Assembly: GCF_003244315.1 (NCBI RefSeq)
Contig: NZ_QKWH01000008.1
Coordinates: 1 to 64,000, forward strand
From: Xylanimonas oleitrophica
GTDB taxonomy: Bacteria > Actinomycetota > Actinomycetes > Actinomycetales > Cellulomonadaceae
Direction: 5' to 3'
DNA: 64,000 bases
Made by a program: the position numbers and the translations under genes. Of this stretch, positions 16,933 to 25,443 are shown piece after piece. The notes under the pieces are model-generated. The model searched no databases. It worked only from the letters and a program-made list of their open reading frames with translations, and was not told the origin of the DNA. Position 1 is the stretch's first letter. Each line of letters opens with the position of its first letter.

Positions 16933-17825
16933 CTGCCGGCCCCCGCGCCCGGGACACCGCGCGCACCCTCGGACACGTCCATGTCGAGACCCAGGTCGAG
17001 CGCCCGCACCCCGTGGGTCAGCGCCCCCACCGAGATGACGTCCACGCCCGTCGCCGCGACGTCGGCCACCGTGTCGAGCGTGATCCCGCCGCTGGCCTCC
17101 ACCAGGGCCCGGCCCGCGACGAGCGCCACCCCTGCTCGCAGGTCCGCCAGGGAGAAGTTGTCCAGCATGATCGTGTCCACCCCCGCGGCCACGACCTCCT
17201 CCACCTGGTCCAGACGATCCACCTCCACCTCGATGCGCGTGGTGTGCGGCAGGCGCTCGCGGGCCGCACGGATCGCGTCCCCGACCCCGACGCCCCGGGC
17301 GGCGAGCACCGCCAGGTGGTTGTCCTTGGCGAGCACGGCGTCCGAGAGGGAGAAGCGGTGGTTGTGCCCGCCGCCGTCGCGCACCGCCTGCCGCTCCAGC
17401 ACGCGCAGCCCCGGAGTCGTCTTGCGCGTGTCCACCACGCGCGCCCCCGTGCCGGCCACCGCCGCGACGTAGCGGGCCGTCAGCGTGGCGACGCCCGACA
17501 GGCGCTGGACCAGGTTCAGCGCGACCCGCTCGCCCCGCAGCACCGCCCGGGCGTCCCCGGCGACGGCGGCGAGCACGTCACCCGCCTCGAACCGGTCGCC
17601 GTCGGCCCGGTGGAGGGTGACGTCGACCGACGGGTCCAGCAGCGCGAACGTGCGCGCGAACGCCGCCGCACCGCTGAGGGTGCCCGCCTCCCGGGCCACC
17701 AGGAACGCCTCGGCCCTGGCGTCGGCCGGCAGGAGCACCTCGCTCGTGACGTCGCCCCACGGGGCGTCCTCCGCCAGGGCGCGGTGGAGCACGTCGTCGA
17801 GCGCGGCCAGCGGGGTCAGGGTCAT
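16929..17825 (-). CDS. nadC: Nicotinate-nucleotide pyrophosphorylase (quinolinate PRTase)
   Basis: A 298-residue enzyme converting quinolinate and PRPP to nicotinate mononucleotide, the last step of the aspartate-to-NaMN branch. Family signatures are EDAPWGDVT at the N-terminus, NLVQRLSGVATLT, DTRKTTPGLR in the phosphate/quinolinate site, GGGHNHR, and EVEVDRLDQ/IMLDNF in the barrel strands. Normal length. The ATG at 17825 overlaps the nadB stop by 4 nt, and the stop overlaps the cysteine desulfurase start, showing tight operon organisation. Confidence 0.96.
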   Translation of the reverse strand: MTLTPLAALDDVLHRALAEDAPWGDVTSEVLLPADARAEAFLVAREAGTLSGAAAFARTFALLDPSVDVTLHRADGDRFEAGDVLAAVAGDARAVLRGERVALNLVQRLSGVATLTARYVAAVAGTGARVVDTRKTTPGLRVLERQAVRDGGGHNHRFSLSDAVLAKDNHLAVLAARGVGVGDAIRAARERLPHTTRIEVEVDRLDQVEEVVAAGVDTIMLDNFSLADLRAGVALVAGRALVEASGGITLDTVADVAATGVDVISVGALTHGVRALDLGLDMDVSEGARGVPGAGAGR

Positions 17826-19543
17826 GAGAGGGCTCCGGCGGTGAGAGAGGTGGGGGTCGTCGGCGATGTCATCGGGACGGCAGGGGTGGGCCAGGCCCAG
17901 GCCGTCGGCACGGCCTGGGCGGGGTCGAGGCGCGGCGCGTCACGGCGCGCGTGCGCCCCGCGCGACTCCGTGCGGGCACGAGCCGCGGCCACGACGGCGT
18001 GGGCGACGTCGAGCAGGTTGCGGTCCTCCAGGGCGGTGACCGGGCCGGGCGGCGCCGCGCTCACGCCCGGCAGCGCCTGCTCGGTGCCCGGCGTCGCCGT
18101 CGACCCGGGGCCCGCCACAGCGGCCCGCCACGCGTCGATGCGGCGGGCGGCCTCCGCGAGCCCGGTCTCGTCGCGCTCCAGGCCCACCAGCTCCCACAGC
18201 GTCGTCTGCAGCGCCGCGCGCGAGAACGGCTCCGCCGGACCGGTGCTCGCGCCTGTACCGGTGCCGGTGCCGGCGTCGGCGAGGCTGCCCGGGAGGTCAC
18301 GGACCGCGCCTGCTGTGCCTGCCGCGTCAGTGCCGTCAGCGCCGCCAGTGCCGCCAGTGCCCGCCGCGTCGATCGCCTCGGCCGCCCGCCAGGCGAACAC
18401 GAGCGACTCCAGCAGCGAGTTCGAGGCCAGCCGGTTCGCGCCGTGCACGCCGGTGCAGGCCACCTCGCCCACGGCCCACAGGCCGGGCAGCGACGTGCGG
18501 CCCCACGTGTCGGTGCGCACCCCGCCCATCCAGTAGTGGGCCGCCGGGGTCACGGGCACCGGTTCGGCGGCCCAGTCCAGGCCGTGCGCCGCCACGGTGG
18601 CGGTGATCGACGGGAACCGTGCGGCCAGGCGCTCGCGGCCCAGGGCGGTGGCGTCCAGCAGCACGGGGCGCCCGCCCTGGGCGGTCATGGCGGCGGCGAT
18701 GCCGCGGGCCACGACGTCGCGGGGGGCCAGCTCGGCGTCGGGGTGGACGTCGAGCATGAAGCGCCGGCCGCTCTCGTCGCGCAGCACGGCGCCCTCGCCG
18801 CGCACGGCCTCCGAGACCAGGGGGGTGCCGGGCACGGCGAGCGCGGTGGGGTGGAACTGGTACATCTCGAGGTCCTGCACGACGGCGCCCGCGCGCAGGA
18901 CGGCGGCCACGCCGTCGCCCGTGGCCACTGCCGGGTTGGTGGTGTGCGGGTACAGGCGCCCGGCGCCCCCGGTGGCCAGCACGACGGCGTCGGCGCGGAT
19001 CTCGATCTCCTCGCCGGCGGGGCCCAGGGCGCGGACGCCCACGACGTGCGGGGCCCCGCCCGGCCCCGGGGCGAGCAGCAGGTCGCGCAGCGCGGTGTGC
19101 TCGTGCACCTCGACCGCCGTCGAGCGCACGGCGCGCAGCAGGCCCAGCTCGACGGCGAGCCCGGTGGCGTCGCCGCCGGCGTGCACGATGCGGCGGGCCG
19201 AGTGGGCCGCCTCCTGCCCGCGGGCCAGCTCGCTGCCCGGCCCCGCCACCCGGTCCAGCTCGACGCCGAGGTCCAGCAGGTCCCGCACCCGGCGGGGGCC
19301 GTCGCCGCACAGCACCCGGACGGCGGCCTCGTCGCAGGTGCCGGCGCCGGCGGCCAGGGTGTCGGCCACGTGCGCCTCGACCGAGTCCTCGGGGAACATC
19401 GCCACGGCGATGCCGCCCTGGGCGTACCGGGTGCTCGACTCGGCGAGGTCGGCCTTGGTCACCAGCACCACCTCGTGGTGGCGGCTCGCGCGGTGGGCGG
19501 CGACGAGACCGGCCACGCCCGATCCCACGACGACGACGCGCAC
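17822..19543 (-). CDS. nadB: L-aspartate oxidase
   Basis: A 573-residue flavoenzyme oxidising L-aspartate to iminoaspartate, the substrate of NadA. The N-terminal dinucleotide fold (VVVGSGVAGLVAA) binds FAD. The succinate dehydrogenase/fumarate reductase-like motifs SSTRYAQGGIAV, HTTNPAVATGDG and GEVACTGVHGANRLASNSLLE are present. The GTG at 19543 lies 2 nt after the nadA stop. A Gly/Thr/Ala-rich insertion near residues 405-445 (encoded around 18240-18370) is low-complexity and probably a surface loop. The C-terminus ends in a short Thr/Ser-rich tail that overlaps the nadC start. Confidence 0.95.
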   Translation of the reverse strand: MRVVVVGSGVAGLVAAHRASRHHEVVLVTKADLAESSTRYAQGGIAVAMFPEDSVEAHVADTLAAGAGTCDEAAVRVLCGDGPRRVRDLLDLGVELDRVAGPGSELARGQEAAHSARRIVHAGGDATGLAVELGLLRAVRSTAVEVHEHTALRDLLLAPGPGGAPHVVGVRALGPAGEEIEIRADAVVLATGGAGRLYPHTTNPAVATGDGVAAVLRAGAVVQDLEMYQFHPTALAVPGTPLVSEAVRGEGAVLRDESGRRFMLDVHPDAELAPRDVVARGIAAAMTAQGGRPVLLDATALGRERLAARFPSITATVAAHGLDWAAEPVPVTPAAHYWMGGVRTDTWGRTSLPGLWAVGEVACTGVHGANRLASNSLLESLVFAWRAAEAIDAAGTGGTGGADGTDAAGTAGAVRDLPGSLADAGTGTGTGASTGPAEPFSRAALQTTLWELVGLERDETGLAEAARRIDAWRAAVAGPGSTATPGTEQALPGVSAAPPGPVTALEDRNLLDVAHAVVAAARARTESRGAHARRDAPRLDPAQAVPTAWAWPTPAVPMTSPTTPTSLTAGALS

Positions 19544-19545
19544 GG

Positions 19546-20871
19546 TCAGCGGCCCTGGGCCTCGGCGGCCGGCGTCGTCGGGGCCTGCGGGGTCCCGGCG
19601 GCCGACTTCGGCTTCGCGGCGAGCATCCGCTCGAGGGCGACGCGGGCGTCGGCCGCGACGTCGTCGGGCACGGACACCTGGTTGACCGTGCGGCCGGCCA
19701 CGAGCTCCTCCAGCACCCAGGCGAGGTAGCCGGGGTGGATGCGGTACATGGTGGAGCAGGGGCACACCACGGGGTCGAGGCAGAAGATCGTGTGCTGCGG
19801 GTGCTCGGCCGCGAGCCGGTTGACCATGTTGATCTCGGTGCCGATCGCGAACGTGGTGGGCTCGGTCGCGCCGGCCACGGCCTTGCGGATGTGGTCCGTG
19901 GACCCGGCCTCGTCCGCGGCGTCGACCACCGGCATCGGGCACTCCGGGTGCACGATCACGCGCACGCCCGGGTGCTCGGCGCGTGCCCGGGCGACCTGCT
20001 CGGTGGTGAACCGCTTGTGCACGCTGCAGAACCCGTGCCACAGGATCACGCGGGCGTCCAGCAGCTCGTCGCCGCTGCTGCCGCCCAGCGGCTTGCGGGG
20101 GTTCCACATCGGCATCTGCTCGAGCGGCACGCCCATCTTCTTGGCGGTGTTGCGGCCCAGGTGCTGGTCGGGGAAGAACAGCACCCGCTGCCCGCGCTCG
20201 AACGCCCACTCCAGCACCGTCTCGGCGTTGGAGGAGGTGCAGACGATGCCGCCGTGGCGGCCGCAGAACGCCTTGAGGTCGGCGGCGGAGTTCATGTACG
20301 TCACGGGGATCACGGGCACCCGGCCGTCGGCGTCGGGCTCGGTGCCGTACAGGGCCTCGAGCTGGGCCCACGCGTCCTCGACGGAGTCGATGTCGGCCAT
20401 GTCGGCCATGGAGCAGCCGGCCGCCAGGTTGGGCAGGATCACGCGCTGGCCCTCCTTGGCGAGCACGTCGGCCGTCTCGGCCATGAAGTGCACGCCGCAG
20501 AACACGATGGTCTCGGCGTCGGGCACCGTCTGGGCGGCGTTGGCGAGCTGGAAGGAGTCACCGAGGAAGTCGGCGTGCTGCACGATCTCGTCGCGCTGGT
20601 AGAAGTGGCCGAGCACCACCACGCGGCGGCCGAGCGTCTCGCGGGCGGCCGTGATGCGGCGGTGCAGCTCGTCGTCCGACGCGTCGCGGTACTCCTGCGG
20701 CAGCGCGCCCTGGCGCGGCGCGGACGCGGGGATCGTGTCGTGCATGGAGGAGCCGGGGCCGTAGCCCGGCACGGTGTCGAAGTCCCACGGCCCCTGGGCC
20801 AGGTCGGGGGTGCAGACGGCGCCGGGGGCGCTGCTGGTGAGCTGCTGGATGGTGAGGTTCACCGAGGTCAT
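19546..20871 (-). CDS. nadA: Quinolinate synthase
   Basis: A 441-residue [4Fe-4S] enzyme condensing iminoaspartate with DHAP to form quinolinate. The sequence has VLGHFYQRDEIV, FCGVHFMAETA, NLAAGCSMADMA and CPCSTMYRIHPGYL, which carry the cluster Cys ligands and substrate residues, plus TSSNAETVLEWA. The N-terminal roughly 45 residues before the catalytic core are an extension. The ATG at 20871 overlaps the nrtR stop by 4 nt. It is the first enzyme gene of the operon behind the regulator. Confidence 0.96.
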   Translation of the reverse strand: MTSVNLTIQQLTSSAPGAVCTPDLAQGPWDFDTVPGYGPGSSMHDTIPASAPRQGALPQEYRDASDDELHRRITAARETLGRRVVVLGHFYQRDEIVQHADFLGDSFQLANAAQTVPDAETIVFCGVHFMAETADVLAKEGQRVILPNLAAGCSMADMADIDSVEDAWAQLEALYGTEPDADGRVPVIPVTYMNSAADLKAFCGRHGGIVCTSSNAETVLEWAFERGQRVLFFPDQHLGRNTAKKMGVPLEQMPMWNPRKPLGGSSGDELLDARVILWHGFCSVHKRFTTEQVARARAEHPGVRVIVHPECPMPVVDAADEAGSTDHIRKAVAGATEPTTFAIGTEINMVNRLAAEHPQHTIFCLDPVVCPCSTMYRIHPGYLAWVLEELVAGRTVNQVSVPDDVAADARVALERMLAAKPKSAAGTPQAPTTPAAEAQGR

Positions 20872-21611
20872 GACTCTGCTCCGGAGGGTGCGATGGGTCC
20901 GTCGTCGACGAGGGGGCCGTTGTCCACCAGGTCGACGGAGGTGTCGTACCGGTACAGCCGTGGGGGGCGGTGCCGGCCGCCGGTGACGCGCTCCCCGGTG
21001 GGCACCACGGCCCCGGAGCTCTCCATCTGCCGGCGGAAGTTGGCGGGGTCGAGCTCGCGGTCCAGCACGGCCTCGTGGACGTGGCGCAGCTCGGCGAGGG
21101 TGAAGGTCTCGCCCAGGAATGCCTGGGCGATGCGGGAGTACTCGACCTTGGTGCGCAGGCGCCACAGGGCGTAGGCGACGACGCGGGCGTGGTCGAACGC
21201 CAGGGCCGGGGCCTCGTCGCCCTGCTCGCCGGTGAGGGAGTCGGCCACGAACCAGCGCACGTTCTGGGCGTCGAAGGCGGCGTCGGTGCGCTCGCCGATC
21301 TGCTCGGGCCGCACCAGGGCCCAGTAGACGACGGAGACGACGCGGCCGGTGGGGCTGCGGTCGGGGGCGCCGAACGTGTAGAGCTGCTCGAGGTAGGAGG
21401 GGCGCACCCCGGTGGTCTCGACGAGGGTGCGGCCGGCGGAGGTCTCGAGGCTCTCGTGGGTGCCGACCCAGCCGCCGGGCAGGGCCCAGTGCCCTTCGAA
21501 CGGGTCGCGGGTGCGCCGCACGAGGGGCAGGGAGAGCACGGGGCGGCCGGAGTCGGGGTGCGGGCGCAGCGCGAAGATCACCGTCGAGACGGCGAGGTCG
21601 ATGTCGCTCAC
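20868..21611 (-). CDS. nrtR: NrtR-type Nudix regulator of NAD biosynthesis
   Basis: A 247-residue protein with an N-terminal Nudix-fold domain (about residues 5-150) and a C-terminal winged-helix region (about 155-235). The Nudix box is degenerate: the G-x5-E part is kept, but the REUxEE core reads RTLVET. This fits NrtR proteins, which bind ADP-ribose-type effectors and repress NAD genes rather than act as hydrolases. The GTG at 21611 is preferred: GGAG lies 8 nt upstream, and longer starts would place coding sequence over the 25-bp palindrome at 21636-21660. Gene order nrtR-nadA-nadB-nadC strongly supports the assignment. It probably represses its own operon. Confidence 0.9.
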   Translation of the reverse strand: MSDIDLAVSTVIFALRPHPDSGRPVLSLPLVRRTRDPFEGHWALPGGWVGTHESLETSAGRTLVETTGVRPSYLEQLYTFGAPDRSPTGRVVSVVYWALVRPEQIGERTDAAFDAQNVRWFVADSLTGEQGDEAPALAFDHARVVAYALWRLRTKVEYSRIAQAFLGETFTLAELRHVHEAVLDRELDPANFRRQMESSGAVVPTGERVTGGRHRPPRLYRYDTSVDLVDNGPLVDDGPIAPSGAES

Positions 21612-21635
21612 AGGGGCTCCGGAGGCTCTTCGATG

Positions 21636-21660
21636 AGTAAAGGTCATCTTGACCTGAACT
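21636..21660 (-). promoter_or_regulatory. Candidate NrtR operator and nrtR-nadABC promoter
   Basis: A 25-bp imperfect palindrome with a perfect core AGGTCATCTTGACCT (21641-21655) and outer AGT/ACT arms. A TAGACT -10 hexamer (minus strand, 21667-21662) lies immediately upstream, so the palindrome covers the predicted transcription start. That is an ideal repressor position. It is the only such site seen in the divergent nrtR/oxidoreductase region. Confidence 0.75.
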
Positions 21661-21775
21661 AAGTCTAGCACTTCGGGTCACCGCGACCCCAACTCCCTGC
21701 CGATGGCTACGCGTCGTCACGAAGCTCGCCGGCTCTCCGTGACTTTCCGCAGCCGCCGGCGGGTAGGTTGCGGGT

Positions 21776-22897
21776 ATGTCCGACGACGCCGTCACCGCCG
21801 CAGACCTCCCCGCCGGCCTTCCCGCAGGGCTCGCGGCAGATCTCGCCGACCCCGCGGCCTACGCACCGCGCCTGACCGCCGCCGACCTGCTCGGCACCGT
21901 GCCCGACCTCATGGACGCGCCGCCCGTGCGCTGGGGCGTGCTCGGCGCCGGCAGCATCGCCGCCTCCTTCGCCGACGGCGTCCGCTCGCGCACCCGCGGC
22001 AGCATCACCGCCGTCGGCTCCCGGCAGGCCGCCAAGGCCGAGGCGTTCACCGCCGCGCACGCCCCCGGCGCCCGCGCCCACGGCTCCTACGAGGAGCTCG
22101 TCACCGACGACGACGTCGACGTCGTCTACGTGGCCACCCCGCACTCCCACCACCTCGAGCACGCCCTCCTGGCCGTCGGCGCCGGCAAGCACGTGCTCGT
22201 CGAGAAGCCCCTGACCCGCTCCGTCGCCGAGTCCGAGCTGCTGCTCGACGCCGCCCGCGAGGCCGGCGTGTTCTGCATGGAAGCCATGTGGACCCGGTTC
22301 CTGCCGCACGTCGCCGCCCTGCGCGCCGTGATCGCGCGCGGCGAGATCGGCCAGGTCAGGACCGTCCAGGCAGAGTTCGACGTCGCCTTCCCCTACGACC
22401 CCGAGCACCGCCTCTTCGCCCCCGGGCTCGCCGGCGGCGCCCTCCTCGACCTGGGCGTCTACCCCCTCGCGTTCGCCCACGACCTGCTCGGCATGCCCGA
22501 GTACGTCACCGTGCGCGGCTCGCTCGCCCCCACCGGTGTCGACGACCACGTGGGGATGCTCCTCGAGTGGGCCGAGGGGCAGCAGGCCGTGCTCCACACC
22601 TCCTCGCGCGCCGCCGGCCCCCAGGCCGCCACCATCATCGGCACCCAGGGGCGCATCGAGCTGGCGCAGGGCTTCTTCACGCCGACCGACTTCACCGTCA
22701 CCCGCGCCGACGGCACCCGGTGGACGTACGAGAGCCCGCGCGGCGAGGGCAAGGCGTACGAGGCCGCCGAGGTCGCCCGCCTGATCGCCGCCGGGGCCGT
22801 CGAGAGCCCCCGCCACACCTGGCGCGACACCCTCGAGGTCATGTCCCTCCTCGACGAGGCCCGCTCGCAGGTCGGGGTCGTCTACCCGGGGGAGTGA
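21776..22897 (+). CDS. Gfo/Idh/MocA-family oxidoreductase
   Basis: A 373-residue NAD(P)-dependent oxidoreductase. After a roughly 45-residue Ala/Leu-rich N-terminal extension, the Rossmann fold begins at WGVLGAGSIAASFADG. The catalytic-type EKPLT motif with its conserved Lys follows, then a C-terminal beta-sheet substrate domain with LDLGVYPLAFA. The family oxidises or reduces sugars, inositols or trans-dihydrodiols; the substrate is unknown. An ATG start with TAGGTT (21764-21769) 12 nt upstream and no RBS indicates leaderless expression, diverging from nrtR. Confidence 0.87.
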   Translation: MSDDAVTAADLPAGLPAGLAADLADPAAYAPRLTAADLLGTVPDLMDAPPVRWGVLGAGSIAASFADGVRSRTRGSITAVGSRQAAKAEAFTAAHAPGARAHGSYEELVTDDDVDVVYVATPHSHHLEHALLAVGAGKHVLVEKPLTRSVAESELLLDAAREAGVFCMEAMWTRFLPHVAALRAVIARGEIGQVRTVQAEFDVAFPYDPEHRLFAPGLAGGALLDLGVYPLAFAHDLLGMPEYVTVRGSLAPTGVDDHVGMLLEWAEGQQAVLHTSSRAAGPQAATIIGTQGRIELAQGFFTPTDFTVTRADGTRWTYESPRGEGKAYEAAEVARLIAAGAVESPRHTWRDTLEVMSLLDEARSQVGVVYPGE

Positions 22898-23069
22898 GCG
22901 CACGACGGCGCCCGCCCGGCGCCCCACGTGCCGTGCCGGCGGCGTGCCCCGCCGGCGGGGACGTGCCTGGCGCCGGCCCGTGCCCGTGCCCGTGCGCAGG
23001 GTGCCGTCGCGCCCGGCGGTCGGGGCCACCGGCCTGCGCGGCGGCGGCGCGGCTCGTACGGTGAGGTCC

Positions 23070-24200
23070 GTGCACGAGCGGATCCCCCAGGTCGTCGACC
23101 GGGCGCGGCGCTCGCGGGCCGGGGTCCTCGCCCAGGGGGCGCACCGCCTGTGGGTGCTGCACCCCTCCTGGTCGACGGCGGTCAAGGGTGCCGTGGCCGC
23201 CGCGATCGCCTGGTTCGTGGGCCACCTGGTGCCCGCACCCTTCTCCGACTACCCCTACTACGCGCCCCTCGGTGCGGTCGTGGCCGCCACCGGGACGCTC
23301 GCCCGCTCGGCCCGGACGTCGCTGCAGGCCACCGCGGCCATCCTGCTCGGGGCCCTCATCGCCCGCGCCGTCGACGCGGTGCTCGACCCCGGGGCCGCCG
23401 CGATCGCCCTCGCCACCGGCATCGCCCTGGTGGTCAGCGGCTGGCGCCGCCTGGGGGAGATGGGCGGCTGGACCGCCACCTCCGCCCTCTTCGTGCTCAT
23501 CCTCGGGTCCGCCGACCCGGAGGTGTTCGTGGGGGCGTACGCCGGCCTGGTCGTCGTGGGCGCCACCATCGGCGTCGCGGTCAACCTGCTGTTCCCCTCG
23601 CTGCCGCTCACGCCGTCGGAGGTGATGCTCGACCGGCTGCGCGACACCCTCGTCGACCAGCTGGAGGCGCTCGCCGACGGCCTCGACCGCCAGGAGCCGC
23701 CGGACGAGGACGGCTGGACGCAGCGCCGTCGGGCCATCGGGCCCACGCTCGCCGAGGCCGAGACCGCCGTCGAGCGCAGCCGCGAGGCCGTGCGCGCCAA
23801 CCGGCGCGTGCGCCGCTACCGGGACTGGGCGCAGGCGCAGACCCGCAGGGCCGAGGCGCTGCGCACCGTGGCCGACGTCGTCGACGACACCACGCGCCTC
23901 ATGGCCGACTGGGAGCGCAGCGACCTGCCGGACCTGGCTCTCGGGCGCCGCCTGCGGCCGCTGGCCGCGGAGGCGCTGCACACCCTCGCGGACGCCCTGC
24001 GGGCGCACCGGCTGCGGCTCGAGGCGCAGGACCCGGCGGAGCGCGAGGAGGCCAAGGAGGCCCTGGACCACCTGGCGGCGGCGATCACCGCGCTGCGCGA
24101 CGGCGTGCGCCACGCCCGCGAGGAGGACGACCGCGACTACTTCGTGGCGGGGGCGCTCGTGCTGGAGCTGCGGCGGGCCCGGGTGGCGCTCGCCGCGTGA
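23070..24200 (+). CDS. FUSC/aromatic-acid-exporter-like membrane protein
   Basis: A 376-residue protein. Its N-terminal half has about five to six hydrophobic helices, starting at WSTAVKGAVAAAIAWFVG and including a SDYPYYAPLGAVVAATGTLARS segment typical of FUSC/ArAE-type exporters. The C-terminal half (about residues 190-370) is a charged, helical, coiled-coil-prone cytoplasmic domain rich in Arg/Glu/Asp. The GTG at 23070 is chosen because TACGGT lies 13 nt upstream (leaderless pattern); the frame stays open further 5'. Export of weak aromatic acids or a related role is a family-level guess. Confidence 0.75.
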   Translation: MHERIPQVVDRARRSRAGVLAQGAHRLWVLHPSWSTAVKGAVAAAIAWFVGHLVPAPFSDYPYYAPLGAVVAATGTLARSARTSLQATAAILLGALIARAVDAVLDPGAAAIALATGIALVVSGWRRLGEMGGWTATSALFVLILGSADPEVFVGAYAGLVVVGATIGVAVNLLFPSLPLTPSEVMLDRLRDTLVDQLEALADGLDRQEPPDEDGWTQRRRAIGPTLAEAETAVERSREAVRANRRVRRYRDWAQAQTRRAEALRTVADVVDDTTRLMADWERSDLPDLALGRRLRPLAAEALHTLADALRAHRLRLEAQDPAEREEAKEALDHLAAAITALRDGVRHAREEDDRDYFVAGALVLELRRARVALAA

Positions 24201-24242
24201 GCGGCGCGCGGCCGGTGCCGGCCCGGTCGCGCGCGGCCGCTC
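24199..24242. terminator. Hairpin between convergent genes
   Basis: GAGCGGC at 24199-24205 pairs with GCCGCTC at 24236-24242. A GC-rich imperfect inner stem closes the hairpin. It spans the gap between the convergent FUSC-like and PNPOx-like genes and can serve both strands. Confidence 0.5.
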
Positions 24243-24642
24243 AGCGGGCGAATCGCCGCCCGGAGATCTCGCGCGGCGTGATGCGCAGCCACACGTTCTT
24301 GGGCAGGTCGTCGTAGGTGATCAGGCCGGTGGCCTCGGCCTCGGTCAGGTCCGCGTCCTTCTCCAGGATCTCCGCGGTGCCCTTGACGACCACGCTGTAG
24401 GCGAGGTCGGCGCTCATCTGGTCCACCTCGAAGGCGACGTTGCCGTTGATCGCGATCTCGGCGAGCTTGCTGCCGGGCGAGGTGCGCACGTAGACGCGCC
24501 GGCCGGCCACGGCGTGGTTGACGGGGAAGATCTCGGGCTCCCCGGCGACGGCCGTGGCCAGGCGGCCCATGGGCTGGAGGCCGAGCAGCTCCCAGGCCTC
24601 GTCCTCGCTGAGCGGGGTGACCACGCTGGTCGGGTCGGACAT
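24241..24642 (-). CDS. Pyridoxamine 5'-phosphate oxidase-fold protein
   Basis: A 133-residue single-domain split-barrel flavin/F420-binding fold protein, common in actinobacteria. The pattern GRLATAV-GEPEIFPVNHAV-RRVYVRTSPGSKLAEIA matches the family's N-terminal beta strands and phosphate-binding residues. The C-terminus contains VWLRITPREISGRRFAR, also typical. The ATG at 24642 has GGAGG 5-6 nt upstream. Members reduce diverse substrates or scavenge flavins or heme; the true substrate here is unknown. It diverges from tmk. Confidence 0.8.
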   Translation of the reverse strand: MSDPTSVVTPLSEDEAWELLGLQPMGRLATAVAGEPEIFPVNHAVAGRRVYVRTSPGSKLAEIAINGNVAFEVDQMSADLAYSVVVKGTAEILEKDADLTEAEATGLITYDDLPKNVWLRITPREISGRRFAR

Positions 24643-24762
24643 GTGTGCCTCCACGGTGGGTCGTCGAGCGGGCAAGACCCACCCAGTGTGGCCCGACCAC
24701 ACCTCGTTCGCCCAGCGGCGGGCGCCGCCCGCGCCGTCCCCGGGCGCGGTTAGGGTTTCCCC

Positions 24763-25443
24763 GTGACAGCACCCGGGTACTTCGTCTCCTTCGAGGGCGG
24801 CGACGGCGGCGGCAAGACGACGCAGGCGCGGCTGCTCGCCGAGTGGATCGGCGAGGTGACGGGCCGCGAGGTGGTGGTGACGCGCGAGCCGGGCGGCACG
24901 CCGCTGGGCGCCGAGCTGCGCCGCGCCGTCCTCCACGGCGACGACATGGACCCCCGCACGGAGGCGCTGCTGTACGCCGCCGACCGCGCCCACCACGTGG
25001 CGAGCCTGGTGCGCCCGGCGCTGGAGCGTGGCGCCGTCGTCATCACCGACCGCTACATCGACTCCTCCGTGGCCTACCAGGCGGGCGGCCGCGAGCTGGG
25101 CGAGGACGAGGTGGAGAGCATCTCCCGCTGGGCCGTCGAGGGGCTGATGCCCGACGTCACGGTGCTGCTCGACGTCGACTCCGCGACGTCGGCCGCCCGG
25201 CTCACGGGAGAGCCCGACCGCCTGGAGCGCGCCGGCGAGGACTTCCACCGCCGCACCCGCGAGGCGTACCTGCGCCGCGCCGCCGCGGAGCCGGGGCGCT
25301 GGGTGGTGATCGACGCCGCAGGGACGGTGGAAGACGTCCAGGCGCAGATCCGGGTCGACCTCGCCGCCCGCCTGGACCTGACGCCGGTGGTCGAGGAGGC
25401 CACGGACAGCGACGTCGCCGCCGGGGTGGCGGAGGACGTATGA
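24763..25443 (+). CDS. tmk: Thymidylate kinase
   Basis: A 226-residue dTMP kinase forming dTDP. The P-loop is [11 protein letters not shown], the dTMP site TREPGGT is followed by [11 protein letters not shown], and the LID-type [12 protein letters not shown] segment is present. The GTG start has TAGGGT (24751-24756) 12 nt upstream and no RBS, so the transcript is leaderless. The stop overlaps the holB ATG by 4 nt, so dTTP supply and clamp-loader subunit are expressed together, a common bacterial arrangement. Confidence 0.96.
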   Translation: MTAPGYFVSFEGGDGGGKTTQARLLAEWIGEVTGREVVVTREPGGTPLGAELRRAVLHGDDMDPRTEALLYAADRAHHVASLVRPALERGAVVITDRYIDSSVAYQAGGRELGEDEVESISRWAVEGLMPDVTVLLDVDSATSAARLTGEPDRLERAGEDFHRRTREAYLRRAAAEPGRWVVIDAAGTVEDVQAQIRVDLAARLDLTPVVEEATDSDVAAGVAEDV

